This document shows positions 1 through 10,047 of a stretch of DNA of 64,000 bases, in pieces. Source of the stretch: Brenneria rubrifaciens (lineage in GTDB: Bacteria > Pseudomonadota > Gammaproteobacteria > Enterobacterales > Enterobacteriaceae). The notes beneath the pieces are model-generated. The model saw only the letters and a program-made list of their open reading frames with translations, had not been told where the DNA came from and made no database searches. Where the stretch lies: assembly GCF_005484945.1 (NCBI RefSeq), contig NZ_CP034035.1, forward strand, positions 930,001 to 994,000. Direction: 5' to 3'. The position numbers and the translations under genes were made by a program. Position 1 is the stretch's first letter. Each line of letters opens with the position of its first letter.

Positions 1-337
1 TATCATTGATAACCGCATCTCTTAGCACCATTTTAAAATAGAGTTCATTACCACCTGATTGAGAAGTCCTGTAAAAAAAGAACTCACAGGTTAGTTTTTC
101 ATTACCATTCAATGCCTGTGCCAGAAGCGGGGTGGCTTTATCTATTGGCTTTCTGATTTCCACAGGGGAGAGTGAAACGTTATCTTGTCTTGTTATCTGG
201 TTCATTAACTCATAAACAAAAATCTCATCTTCATGGGAAGCCTGATATTTATTACCAATCGAGTCTGCACTTGAACAACCCGCAGAGATAAGACCTTGTT
301 TGATGCCAGTGAGTTTCAGATAGATCAAATTTGCCAT
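1..337 (-). CDS. hcp: Hcp family type VI secretion tube protein (partial, 3' end outside window)
   Basis: The minus strand read from ATG at 337-335 gives an uninterrupted 112-codon frame up to the window edge. It begins MANLIYLKLTGIKQGLISAG and continues CSSADSIGNKYQ, then HEDEIFVYELMNQITRQ, IRKPIDKATPLL and FYRTSQSGGNELYF. These are hallmark segments of the Hcp family, which forms the hexameric rings of the type VI secretion tube. A good Shine-Dalgarno (AAGGA) lies about 8 bases upstream of the ATG. This Hcp subtype (LISAGCS...DSIGN) also occurs as evolved Hcp with a C-terminal toxin domain. Whether one follows cannot be seen, because the gene runs off the window. No other T6SS structural gene is visible nearby. 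Confidence 0.85.
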   Translation of the reverse strand, partial: MANLIYLKLTGIKQGLISAGCSSADSIGNKYQASHEDEIFVYELMNQITRQDNVSLSPVEIRKPIDKATPLLAQALNGNEKLTCEFFFYRTSQSGGNELYFKMVLRDAVIND

Positions 338-816
338 TATTTATTCCTTAATATTATCCATAATCCTACCCCATAAATCCTTTTTCCTTATGGGAGGGGT
401 AATTTCTGCATTTTTTAGTCAATGAGTCAATAGTAACTATTGTGCAATGTGTATAATTCAAAATGGTTATTTTAATTATAATCATCATGGAAATTATTCA
501 ATATGGAATTTAATTTTGGTAGAAGGGAACGGTATCCCTTCACCGCCTATAAACTCAAGCCTTAAATTGGACAAAAAATCCATTGGGGGCATCGTTGGGG
601 GCATGTGTGAAAATAGAACAATAGTTTGTTCTTCAGTATCAATAAAATATGCAATAGGTATTGCTCCTATTACCCTCCGAGTACATCCGAAAACGTCCAT
701 AAAATCCTTTTAAATCAACTAAGTCGCCAGGTTTTCGTCCGTGCATGTCCGATATTGTCCAGTGACATCCAGCTATAAATGTGTATAGACAGGTTAGATA
801 AAAGATTCCTATACAC
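338..816. other. AT-rich intergenic region between hcp and the integrase remnant
   Basis: No convincing gene. It holds the upstream region of hcp on the minus strand, a short inverted repeat (AAGGGA/TCCCTT around 523-540) and the att-like repeat described separately. An 88-codon frame at 447-713 exists but lacks a good ribosome site. Part of it reads like the short frame at 5110-5307 only because both cover the same repeated DNA. Confidence 0.5.
571..668. repeat. Imperfect direct repeat A, candidate left attachment region of the P4-like element
   Basis: The stretch containing AAAATCCATTGGGGG at 576-590, followed by ATCGTT and then GAAAATAGAACA and ATATGCAATAGG, recurs with gaps and substitutions at 5215-5302. 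This copy lies about 150 bases upstream of the integrase start, where the att site of a P4-type element is expected. Copy B lies at the far side of the phage-like remains. No tRNA gene overlaps it. The att interpretation is inferred from position. Confidence 0.4.
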
Positions 817-1372
817 ATGCCACTCAACGATATGCAGGTTGGTATCGCAAAACCGAAGAAAAGCCTTATACACACGGTGACGGTTTAGGGCTGTCTTTAC
901 TCATTGAACCTAACGGCAGCAAAAGCTGGTGCATCCGCTATCGCTTCGGCGGTAAACCCAAGATGATATCTTTTGCCCTTATCCGCTGGTGAGCCTAGCT
1001 GAAGCATGTAAAAAGCGTGATGAGGCTCGTAAGCAGATATTAGAGGGCATCAACTCAAGCGAAAACCGCAAAGCGCAAAAACTTAACCTGATATCTGAAT
1101 CAGAAAATACCTTTGAAACGTTCGCGCGCGAGTGGCACACCATGAAAAGTGCGCGTTGGTCGACGGGGTACGCTTCTGACATCATGGAAGCCTTCAGGAA
1201 TGATATTTTTCCCTATGTGGGAAACGCTCATTAGCAGAGATAAAACCGCTAGAACTGCTGAATGTGCTGCGCAAAATGGAGAAGCGCGGCGTATTAGAGA
1301 AAATGAAAAAGGTTCGCCAGCGTTGTTCCGCGGTATTCCGCTATGCGATCGCCACGGGAAGGGCAGAGATCA
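817..1372 (+). pseudogene. P4-type tyrosine recombinase (integrase), 5' part, frameshifted
   Basis: Starting at ATG 817 (MPLNDMQV...), the pieces follow the usual N-terminal part of P4-like integrases. These are the arm-binding domain (GSKSW.IRYRFGGKPKM), then SLAEA.KKRDEARKQILEGI and the core-binding start (FETFAREWH, YASDI.EAF..DIFPYVG). They continue through KMEKRG and VRQRCSAVFRYAIATGRAEI. The pieces are in three different frames. There is one shift near 870, one near 975 where a G of a Gly-Pro-Tyr segment is missing, and one near 1228. The reading then stops at the IS21 insertion at 1373 and resumes after 3498. The gene is dead, and the catalytic Arg/His/Tyr region has been lost. Confidence 0.85.
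1369..1372. repeat. 4-bp target duplication (ATCA), left copy, of the IS21-family element
   Basis: ATCA is present immediately before the element and again at 3498-3501. Removing the element plus one copy restores the integrase reading ...GRAEI-NPAADL..., which supports these exact ends. Confidence 0.8.
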
Positions 1373-1473
1373 TGTCAGCGCCAGTGATATAAGACGGTAA
1401 TTCACCATTTGGATTGTCCGCTCCACCCAACATGTTGTTTCCTTGAGGTTCTCACACCAGAAAGGACATCAGC

Positions 1474-3440
<1,967 letters not shown>

Positions 3441-3474
3441 TGACCAATAGCGGACATTAAAAATGGCGAAAAAC

Positions 3475-3497
3475 GGCCAACAATCCTAGCGTTGACA
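3475..3497. repeat. IS21 right terminal repeat, 23 bp, perfectly inverted at 3842-3864
   Basis: The last 23 bases of the IS21-family element are repeated exactly, in inverted orientation, 344 bp further on inside the primase remnant. See the entry at 3842. Confidence 0.9.
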
Positions 3498-3620
3498 ATC
3501 AACCCTGCGGCGGACTTGACCTGCGTCCTGACTACACATAAAGCACAGCATTATCCCTTCCTTAAAGCCGATGAGATCCCGGCGTTCATTCAGGCGGTTG
3601 AGTCCTATACCGTTAGCGAG
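3498..3620 (+). pseudogene. P4-type integrase, small internal fragment after IS21
   Basis: After the second ATCA the frame reads NPAADL, HKAQHYPFLKADEIPAF and QAVESYT, which is the segment that follows the core-binding domain in P4-like integrases. It then breaks off near 3620 and passes into primase sequence. The whole C-terminal catalytic half is deleted. Together with 817-1372 it is one gene remnant. Confidence 0.8.
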
Positions 3621-3624
3621 CAGA

Positions 3625-4180
3625 GCAGGCCGCCGCCGCTGTGAATGCCCGTGTCGCGCTACCGCCGGTGTTTGGTGACTGGAATGATGTGTATCCTGCT
3701 GAGGGCGCCGACGCCACCCGGCATCATCTGAATGCGTTTACCCGGCCGGGAAAGGTCAGTCCGTTTGAATCGCTGGGTGAGGCCGAATTCAAGGCCATGG
3801 GCGCCAGCGAGAAAGCGGAGAAGATACGCGAACACTACCGCTGTCAACGCTAGGATTGTTGGCCATCGACGCGTTCGGGGAAACGTTCTTCCAGTATCGG
3901 AACGGCGCATGGAACGTCTTACCCTATCGCCTGTTAAGCCGGGATATTGCTGCGCTGTTTCAGAAGATACTGGCACCTTTTACCACATCCGGCATTGGCA
4001 GCGTGTTAGACACCCTGAAACAGATTATCCCGATGCATGCTGAACCCCAGCGCCGGTTAATCGGCTTTGGTAACGGGGTGTTTGATACCGTCAGCGGGGA
4101 GTTTAAGCCGCACCGCCGCAAGCACTGGCTGCATACCTTGAATGACGTGGATCACACGCCGTTTAAGGCCGGAGAAAACC
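3625..4180 (+). pseudogene. P4 alpha-type primase/helicase remnant
   Basis: Two pieces are recognisable. The first (about 3630-3840) reads AAAVNARVALPPVFGDWNDV and later GEAEFKAM..EKAEKIREHY. The second (3865-4180) reads AIDAFGETFFQYRNGAWNVL, then LIGFGNGVFDTVSGEF.PH and LNDVDHTPF. These match the junction between the primase and the D5-like helicase parts of P4 alpha-type proteins. The pieces are separated by a 23-bp IS21 end. The N-terminal part and the helicase motor are missing, and the sequence changes abruptly at about 4180. It is not functional. Confidence 0.8.
3842..3864. repeat. Solitary 23-bp IS21 terminal repeat inside the primase remnant
   Basis: This is an exact inverted copy of 3475-3497, beginning TGTCAACGCTAGG. 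Only these 23 bases of an IS end are present before primase sequence resumes. It looks like the scar of a second, oppositely oriented IS21 copy that was deleted almost completely, or a product of a one-ended event. Confidence 0.8.
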
Positions 4181-4218
4181 TTTTACGAACTAAACAAGAT
4201 GCAGGGGAGTCCCTGCAT

Positions 4219-4368
4219 TCATTTTTTATCAAACCAGTCAGATAATTTTCCTAGTCCAATAAAAATAGATACGGCAATAATTAAATGGACTGTTTTTTCA
4301 CTCCAGGGTGCATACCCAACGAATAGAATATAACAAATCCCAAAAAAACATATGCTGAAAAGAAACAT
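4219..4368 (-). CDS. Small two-segment membrane protein (49 aa), hypothetical
   Basis: From ATG 4368-4366 to TGA at 4219, the minus strand encodes a 49-residue hydrophobic peptide. One segment covers residues 2-19 (FLFSICFFGICYILFVGY) and another about 27-41 (VHLIIAVSIFIGLG), ending KLSDWFDKK. Two membrane passes with a lysine-rich end are plausible. It begins 53 bases after the 184-codon gene upstream and has the same orientation, so it may be co-transcribed. No strong ribosome site is visible and no family is recognised. A small inner-membrane immunity or toxin-type peptide is possible but unproven. Confidence 0.4.
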   Translation of the reverse strand: MFLFSICFFGICYILFVGYAPWSEKTVHLIIAVSIFIGLGKLSDWFDKK

Positions 4369-4421
4369 GGTTATATTGTTTAATATGAAAATAAATGCCT
4401 TTTTTTAGAAAGGTAATCATA

Positions 4422-4976
4422 TCACTTAATCCTGTATTCTATTTTTTCAATTAATTTATTAAACATTCCGTTGCCATACGTTCTTCTCATCTTTATAGCT
4501 TCGGTCAAAGGTTCAACATTTTCTTCAAACAGGAAGAAAAGAAAATCTAAATCATCTCTTCTCAGCGCTGAATATACTTCTGGGTTATGACTTTTTAATA
4601 CATTGAACGATATTGACCGTTTCGCCATCCCGCCAAGCAACATAATGTAATATACGGTGCCAGTAGATACTTTGGGGGCATCGCCGATTCTCTTTGCTAT
4701 TTGAAAGACTGCTTGTGAAACAAGCATACTACCCGCTACGAAGCCCACTGCTTTATGATAAATTGCTTCTTTTTGAGATTCTGAGGCATTTCGGTTAAAG
4801 ACCTTAAATATTCTTTTTATTGCCTCAATGATTTTTTCTCTTGACACAATTCCTCTATGAATCGCTTCTATCAATCTCTCCATTTCTCGTGATTTGGCAT
4901 GCCGTGTATCCGTATCAATAAAATCATAGGATAGATAGCCAAAATTCTTACCTGTCTCTGATATTCCAGATCCCAT
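4422..4976 (-). CDS. Hypothetical protein (184 aa), probably 5'-truncated by a nonsense codon
   Basis: I do not recognise a family. The protein is soluble-looking at the N-terminus (SREMERLIEAIHRGIVSREK) with a helical, mildly hydrophobic middle (VGFVAGSMLVSQAVFQIAKR). The frame continues upstream of ATG 4976 through a single TAA (4980-4982) into 23 further codons that start at ATG 5051 with a better ribosome site. The ancestral protein was probably about 209 residues. The ATG at 4976 could still be used by reinitiation, three bases after that stop. It lies between phage remains and the right att-like repeat and is AT-rich, which suggests cargo of the element. An immunity or effector-associated role is possible but only a guess. 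Confidence 0.5.
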   Translation of the reverse strand: MGSGISETGKNFGYLSYDFIDTDTRHAKSREMERLIEAIHRGIVSREKIIEAIKRIFKVFNRNASESQKEAIYHKAVGFVAGSMLVSQAVFQIAKRIGDAPKVSTGTVYYIMLLGGMAKRSISFNVLKSHNPEVYSALRRDDLDFLFFLFEENVEPLTEAIKMRRTYGNGMFNKLIEKIEYRIK

Positions 4977-4979
4977 CCC

Positions 4980-5051
4980 TTAATAAAAATCCGTAGTGGT
5001 TAACATCTTTACTATACGGTCGGCCAGTTCCTCCAGATCTGCTTCGGTCAT
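4980..5051 (-). CDS. 23-codon upstream frame, likely detached N-terminus of the 184-aa protein
   Basis: ATG 5051-5049 opens a frame (MTEADLEELADRIVKML...) that ends TTT TAT TAA. The next codons, GGG ATG, are in the same frame as the following gene. The simplest reading is a CAA-to-TAA or similar nonsense change in a once longer gene. GGAA precedes the ATG by 6 bases. Confidence 0.45.
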   Translation of the reverse strand: MTEADLEELADRIVKMLTTTDFY

Positions 5052-5477
5052 TGTTATTCCATCCATGAATGACGAGATTATTTAGCTTAGATTGTAGTGA
5101 AATCGACTAGTGAGCGGAATACATTCTTGTTGCATTAGTAGTACGCTACTTATTTCAATGGTTATTTCTATTTCTGATGGACAAAAAAGTTCTAGAAATA
5201 TAGCGCTTAATTGGGACACAAAATCCATTGGGGGTATCGTTAAAAATAGAACAGGGGTTTATGCTTCAGAGTCAATAAATTATGCAATAGGGATTATCCC
5301 CATTTGAGGGGCTGAAAATCGACTGAAAGGGAAACTTGAGTAAAGCGAAAAAGCCGATTAAGCCTTCCGAGCCCGACAATGAGCGATCAAGACTATCTTA
5401 TGGCGCGTGCCTTTACTCTGCCCCACTTTACGCGAAAACCGGTAAAGGCACGAGGATAATGCCGCTGGTTTAGGCGA
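5052..5477. other. Non-coding junction between element remains and grxB
   Basis: This stretch contains att-like repeat B (5215-5302) and a perfect 11-bp inverted repeat (CGTGCCTTTAC at 5406-5416, GTAAAGGCACG at 5442-5452) just downstream of grxB. No T-run follows on either strand. No gene can be supported. Confidence 0.4.
5215..5302. repeat. Imperfect direct repeat B, candidate right attachment region
   Basis: AAAATCCATTGGGGG at 5220-5234, then TATCGTT, AAAATAGAACA and TATGCAATAGG, correspond to copy A at 571-668. Copy B is shorter, missing a second GGGGGCAT block. The two copies bracket about 4.6 kb of phage-like and cargo sequence. Confidence 0.4.
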
Positions 5478-6113
5478 TTACAGCGCCTTATCCGTCAGAA
5501 GATCGACGCCGGTCGCATTGGCTACGCGTTCGACATAGCGGGAGACATTCGGCCCCAGTTCAATGCCTTTCACAATAGTCAGCGTGCGGAGAATCGGAAA
5601 CAGGATGAAATCCGTGGTGGAGATGCCATCATGCTTTTCCAGCAGAGATTCAAGCGTCGCGAGTTTTTGCTGAACTTCTGAGAGCATCGCCGGCGTATCG
5701 GCAAACAGCGCATCCAGATCGCCAAAGGCTTTCTCTTCTCGTTGCAGATAGGCCCGGCGGGCTTCAGGCTGGGCCAGTTCCTTAAAATCAGCCCTGGTAA
5801 AGCGCGGCACCGCCAGTTTGAAAATGGTTCCCGCTGCGGCTTTGCACCATTCTTCAATTGCCGCAACCATCGGTTTATCCGCCACACGCGGCGCTTTCAG
5901 GCTGTCCACATAATGAACGATGTCCATACTTTCCGGCATGTAACTGCCATCGTCTTTTTGCAGGATAGGGACGACTTTGCGTCCGACCATCCGGGTTGGC
6001 GTTTCCACGTCGCCTTCCATGATTACGGCTTGCTCAAAAGACATGTCTTTCAGCCCGAAAATCATTCTGGCTCTGACGCAAAACGGACAGTGTTCGTAGA
6101 TAAAAAGTTTCAT
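5478..6113 (-). CDS. grxB: Glutaredoxin 2
   Basis: This GSH-dependent oxidoreductase has the GST-like fold particular to enterobacterial glutaredoxin 2. The dithiol active site CPFC is at residues 9-12 (FIYEHCPFCVRARM), followed by the thioredoxin-fold cis-Pro segment (GRKVVPILQKDD) and the all-helical C-terminal half. The length (211 aa) is close to the 215 of E. coli GrxB. It is transcribed away from yjdM, with about 300 bases between them. It marks the right boundary of the decayed element and is itself intact. Confidence 0.93.
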   Translation of the reverse strand: MKLFIYEHCPFCVRARMIFGLKDMSFEQAVIMEGDVETPTRMVGRKVVPILQKDDGSYMPESMDIVHYVDSLKAPRVADKPMVAAIEEWCKAAAGTIFKLAVPRFTRADFKELAQPEARRAYLQREEKAFGDLDALFADTPAMLSEVQQKLATLESLLEKHDGISTTDFILFPILRTLTIVKGIELGPNVSRYVERVANATGVDLLTDKAL

Positions 6114-6413
6114 TTCTCAATCCCTTAATAAGCGATCAATAACAGAATCAGTGTGTGACGCCGGACTCAATCCGGCAGTGTGCATCAGAGTAATCTACCC
6201 GACGGTCTGTGGCAAAATGTCCGGGCGATATTGCCCGTTTTTATCGGATATATGCACTCTAATCGTGGAAGGGGAACGTCGGTTCTTAGGGGGATAAAAA
6301 TGTTGCAAATCCCACATCGCTATCAAAAAAACCCATGAAAAGGTAAAATGGTGACTATGCCTTAATTACCGTATGATTTTATTTGTTTTTATCATTATTT
6401 TTTCAGGAGTTTA
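6114..6413. other. Divergent intergenic region grxB-yjdM
   Basis: This region holds the promoters of both genes. A hairpin followed by five T (CGGGC at 6222-6226, GCCCG at 6233-6237, T-run 6238-6242) resembles a plus-strand terminator, though no plus-strand gene ends before it. No further gene is seen. Confidence 0.4.
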
Positions 6414-6758
6414 ATGATGCAGTCATTACCTAATTGTCCGAAATGCAGTTCCGAATATACCTGGCAGGAAGGTGAATCGCTTAACTGCCCGGAATGTGGT
6501 CATGAATGGCCGGTCGGCGGTGAAGCGGCCGCTCAGGAAGAAGGATTGATCGTCAGAGACGCCAACGGTAATTTGCTGGCGGATGGCGATACCGTTACCG
6601 TGATTAAAGACCTGAAAGTAAAAGGCAGTTCTTCATCGTTGAAGATTGGAACTCGCGTAAAAGGCATCCGTCTGGTGGAAGGCGACCACAATATTGATTG
6701 CAAGATCGATGGCTTCGGCGCGATGAAACTGAAATCCGAGTTTGTGAAGAAAAACTGA
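6414..6758 (+). CDS. yjdM: YjdM/PhnA-family zinc-ribbon protein
   Basis: This 114-residue protein has an N-terminal zinc ribbon ([12 protein letters not shown]...CPECGHEW) and the very conserved C-terminal domain ([18 protein letters not shown], then [15 protein letters not shown]). The C-terminus, FVKKN, is that of E. coli YjdM, formerly called PhnA. Despite the old name it is not phosphonoacetate hydrolase, and its cellular role is unclear. A strong ribosome site (AGGAG) precedes ATG 6414; ATG 6417 is an equally possible start. Confidence 0.92.
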   Translation: MMQSLPNCPKCSSEYTWQEGESLNCPECGHEWPVGGEAAAQEEGLIVRDANGNLLADGDTVTVIKDLKVKGSSSSLKIGTRVKGIRLVEGDHNIDCKIDGFGAMKLKSEFVKKN

Positions 6759-6878
6759 TGTGCCGTGCCCTGGGCGTCAATTCGGACGGGGCGTGTCAAT
6801 AAGGTCAGATTCCGGTTTTTTCACGTCAGGCAATGTTTTACCATAGCCGTTACCCTTTTCTGGCTACCCGGATATCTG

Positions 6879-7955
6879 ATGCGTCATTTGGCTATTTTTC
6901 TTCCACTGTTCGCCTTGCTCGGTGCTTGTAACAGTAAGCCGACGCCCCTGCCCGAAACGCCACAGGGCGCCGTGGTTAAAGGGGGGTTTTTGCTTCAGCC
7001 TGCGCATGCGGGGCATTTGCAAGGCGGCGATTTTGCGTTTAACCCAGCGACAGCCCGCTTTATCGACAAAATGGTGCAACAGCACGGTTTTGACCGTCAG
7101 CAATTGCACGATGTGTTGGCGCAGACAAAACGGCTTGACTGGGTGATTCGTCTGATGGACCGGCAGGCGCCGAGTTCCGGTGTTCCATCCGGGCCGAACG
7201 GCGCGTGGAACCGTTACCGCAATAAGTTTATTACCCCCGATAACGTGCAAAATGGCGTGGCATTCTGGAATCAATATCAGGATGCGTTGCAGCGCGCCTG
7301 GGAAATTTATGGCGTACCGCCTGAGATTATTGTCGGCATTATCGGGGTTGAAACCCGCTGGGGCCGGATAATGGGGAAAACCCGCATCATTGATGCGCTG
7401 GCTACGCTGTCTTTCGATTATCCCCGTCGCGCCAACTATTTTACCGGCGAGCTGGAAACGTTTTTGCTGATGTCCCGCGCCGGAGGCAATGATCCGCTCA
7501 GCCTGCGAGGTTCTTATGCCGGAGCGATGGGATACGGTCAGTTTATGCCGTCATCGTTCAAAAATTATGCGGTGGATTTCGATGGCAACGGCCATATCAA
7601 TCTGTGGGAGCCGGTCGATGCGATCGGCAGCGTCGCCAATTATTTCAAAGCGCACGGCTGGGTCAGCGGAGGCGCTATTGCGGTGCCGGCGTTCGGCCAG
7701 GCGCCATTGCTGGAGCACGGCTTCAATACGCGCTATTCCATCGCTGCGTTACGCGCGGCCGGATTAAGGCCGCAGCATTCGCTGGGCGGCTATGAAGAAG
7801 CCAGCTTGCTGCGTCTCGATATCGGTAGCGAATATCAATATTGGTATGGTTTGCCGAACTTCTACGTCATTACCCGTTATAACCACAGCACCCATTACGC
7901 GATGGCGGTATGGCAATTGGGGGAGGCGGTTGGCCGGGCGCGGCAGGGCTATTGA
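6879..7955 (+). CDS. mltB: Membrane-bound lytic murein transglycosylase B family lipoprotein
   Basis: This enzyme cleaves peptidoglycan glycan strands to 1,6-anhydro products at the inner face of the outer membrane. The start at ATG 6879 gives a lipoprotein signal with lipobox LLGAC (Cys at residue 17). The SLT2 domain follows with the catalytic Glu in IIGVETRWGR (about residue 158), then GAMGYGQFMPSSFKNYA and the NLWEPVDAIGSVANYFKAHGW segment typical of MltB. The length is 358 aa, as in the family. The frame is open upstream to 6765, but only this start gives a signal peptide. No TAG-type repeat or extra domain is seen. Confidence 0.9.
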   Translation: MRHLAIFLPLFALLGACNSKPTPLPETPQGAVVKGGFLLQPAHAGHLQGGDFAFNPATARFIDKMVQQHGFDRQQLHDVLAQTKRLDWVIRLMDRQAPSSGVPSGPNGAWNRYRNKFITPDNVQNGVAFWNQYQDALQRAWEIYGVPPEIIVGIIGVETRWGRIMGKTRIIDALATLSFDYPRRANYFTGELETFLLMSRAGGNDPLSLRGSYAGAMGYGQFMPSSFKNYAVDFDGNGHINLWEPVDAIGSVANYFKAHGWVSGGAIAVPAFGQAPLLEHGFNTRYSIAALRAAGLRPQHSLGGYEEASLLRLDIGSEYQYWYGLPNFYVITRYNHSTHYAMAVWQLGEAVGRARQGY

Positions 7956-8167
7956 GGGGTAAAATAGCGTTCCGGGCAGCGCTGCCTGGAGCGGCTGCCC
8001 AGAGTCTGCCGTCACTCGGGCTGGATTTACCGCAACATGCATGTCACATTTGGCTATCATGGTGACTCTCCGTTAGGCCATCCTCAGGCAAATCCGCATC
8101 GACCCCCAACGATAATCTCCTGAATATAAGCTGATATTTCACCTACACGATGTTTAGGATGGGGTAA

Positions 8168-8358
8168 GTGACGACAATCATTATCGTTTTTTTATTAGCC
8201 GGTATTGTCAAGGGGAGCCTCGGTCTTGGGCTACCGACCATTCTGGTCGTTATCCGCCGGCATTATTGTCGGCACCTTGCAGGGCGGTTCGCCGTCGCAG
8301 TTTCTTTACCGGCCTGATTGTCCTCAGCGTGTAGATGTCGGTAAGTGCGATGTTTTAA
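8168..8358 (+). pseudogene. TauE/SafE-type permease, internally deleted remnant
   Basis: GTG 8168 opens VTTIIIVFLLAGIVKGSLGLG, the characteristic first helix of TauE/SafE family sulfite/organic-anion permeases. After about 33 residues the frame is lost. A different frame then gives the typical family end, FFTGLIVLSV followed by a stop and MSVSAMF, closing with TAA at 8356-8358. About 200 central residues are missing. It converges on, and just overlaps, the end of the lysR remnant. Confidence 0.7.
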
Positions 8359-9243
8359 TGGTCCGGCGGTGTGATAACTTCCACGAACGCCTGAAAATAA
8401 CCGGGTAGCGCCGAAAATTGACGAGCGCAGACCATCAGGTTTCTTTTCGCCCACGCATCCGACATGTTAAGCCCGCGGACATTAAACGAGTTCATCAGCC
8501 GCTGTGCCGCGTGCGCCGGGAGAGTGCCGAGGCCGATACCATTATGGATGACTTGAATAACCGTATCGCAGCTGGCTAACGTACGCGGTAGTTCAGGCGG
8601 TTATCCAGCTTTCTGGCGTGTTCGTCAATGTGTTCCTGTAATGCCGAATCGTCGCTCAAGCCGATAAATTCAGCGCCGGTGATGGTTTCAAAAACGAAAC
8701 GTGATTTTTTGCCCAATGACTGGCGGCAGGGATGACAACTACCCATTCATCCTGACGACAGGGCCGGGTTTCCAGCCCATGCAAATCAACCGAATCCGCC
8801 ACAATACCGATATCCGCCATCTGGTTTTTAATGGCGTTGACGATGTTGCGGCTCCGCTTTTCATTCACCGTTATTGATAGGGTAGAGTGAGCCTGAAAGT
8901 ATTCTCCCAGCAGCGCGGGTAGATACTCACTCAATGCGGAGGAATTGCATAATAACGGAATATGGCCGCGTAGCCCTTTATCGTATTGGCGTAATGCACT
9001 GCACATCTGCTCAATGTGATGCTGGATGACATTGGCGTGATGGGCCGGCAGAAAGCCGACCTCCGTCAATGTCACACCGGTTTTTGAACGTAATAACAAA
9101 TGGACGCCGAGTTCATCTTCCCTCCCCCGAATACGTTCACTGGCCGATTGCAGTGTCAGATGGGAGGGTGGCGCGCCTCCCGTGATGCTGCCCGCTTTCA
9201 AAACATTCAGAAGTAAACGCAGATCGGTGGGATCAACGCTTAT
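8355..9243 (-). pseudogene. LysR-type transcriptional regulator, frameshifted, start codon lost
   Basis: Read from about 9243, the minus strand gives SVDPTDLRLLLNVLKAGSI, then ASERIRGREDELGVHLLLRS and GVTLTE.G, the winged-helix of LysR regulators. A substrate-binding domain follows (LPALLGEYFQAHSTLSITV, IKNQMADIGIVADSV). Near 8690 the frame shifts (ITGAEFIGLSDDSALQEHI), and it shifts again near 8580 before ending NLMVCARQFSALPGYFQAF. The codon where Met is expected reads ATA (9243-9241). Its partner is the equally broken tauE-like gene, so the regulator-transporter pair decayed together. Confidence 0.75.
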
Positions 9244-9332
9244 GCCGTTACGCTCGCCCTCGTTATGCCGGCTAATACCAATAAATGGTGCCGGCTAATC
9301 ATGTTGTGGTCGGTAACGCTATGACATGGGAT

Positions 9333-10040
9333 TCATTGATATTCAACCCGGTTGCGGCCCTGATTCTTTGCCCGATATAAGGCGACATCCGCTGCGCCAT
9401 AAAGGGTATCGAAACTGGTTTGGGGCGGAGCCCAGCTTACGCCAAAGCTGGCGGTGACCAACTGCTGGGGCAAGATTCCCAACGGCATTTCATTGAGACT
9501 CCTGTGAATATTTTCCGCGGTCGTGACGGCCTGCTTCAGCGTAAAGCCATTCAGCAATATGGTGAACTCTTCGCCGCCGACCCTGCCGATGCTGCCCGTG
9601 TCTTCCAGTACGCTTTGCACCCGCGACATCAACTCACAGATTACCCTATCACCGGTGGGATGACCGTAGGCGTCATTGATTCGTTTGAAATTATCGATGT
9701 CCAGTACAATAAGCGAGGCCTGATTAAGTTCCAGCGCTTGGTTGATATGATCAATGATCGCACCGCGATTGTAGACATCGGTCAGCGGATCGTGAGTGGC
9801 TTTGTATTCCAGCTCGACAGCGAGTTTGTTCAGTTGATAATTGAGGCGGTTCAATTCTTTTTCAGCGCGATCGCTACGGGAAATCAAACGGTGGGATTCT
9901 CTGACCAAACGCTGGTAGTGCTCGGTGAGAGCCAGCAACGTATCCCGGTAAACATCCGCCGGCATATCCTGCTTATTAGCGACGTTACGGGCTGCGAGCA
10001 AGATGTCATATTCCGGTGTAAATAATTCAAAGGCGCCCAT
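9333..10040 (-). CDS. siaD: Diguanylate cyclase of the sia operon (SiaD-type)
   Basis: This protein makes cyclic di-GMP. An N-terminal helical region (about 1-75) precedes a GGDEF domain with DPLTDVYNRG, LIVLDIDNFKRINDAYGH and signature GGEEF at about 155-159. The autoinhibitory RxxD motif expected five residues before the signature is absent (DTGS is there). I chose the start ATG 10040, eight bases after the siaC stop with GGAG upstream, giving 235 aa; an upstream ATG at 10091 would overlap siaC. In Pseudomonas aeruginosa, SiaC binds and activates SiaD. Gene order and size support the same pairing here. Confidence 0.85.
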   Translation of the reverse strand: MGAFELFTPEYDILLAARNVANKQDMPADVYRDTLLALTEHYQRLVRESHRLISRSDRAEKELNRLNYQLNKLAVELEYKATHDPLTDVYNRGAIIDHINQALELNQASLIVLDIDNFKRINDAYGHPTGDRVICELMSRVQSVLEDTGSIGRVGGEEFTILLNGFTLKQAVTTAENIHRSLNEMPLGILPQQLVTASFGVSWAPPQTSFDTLYGAADVALYRAKNQGRNRVEYQ

Positions 10041-10047
10041 GGTGTCT

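Noticed and set aside
447..713. An 88-codon frame and the similar 65-codon frame at 5110-5307, looking like two related small proteins
   Set aside because: The similarity is at DNA level in the att-like repeat with gaps, and neither has a convincing ribosome site. Repeat DNA is the simpler explanation.
5325..5460. Short frame reading MSDQDYLMARAFTL as a tadA or ribD-like start
   Set aside because: It is only about 25 residues, then unrelated sequence. No deaminase zinc motif follows.
6222..6242. Terminator-like hairpin as evidence for an unseen plus-strand gene before yjdM
   Set aside because: No open frame precedes it on the plus strand. It could equally be an attenuator-like or chance hairpin.
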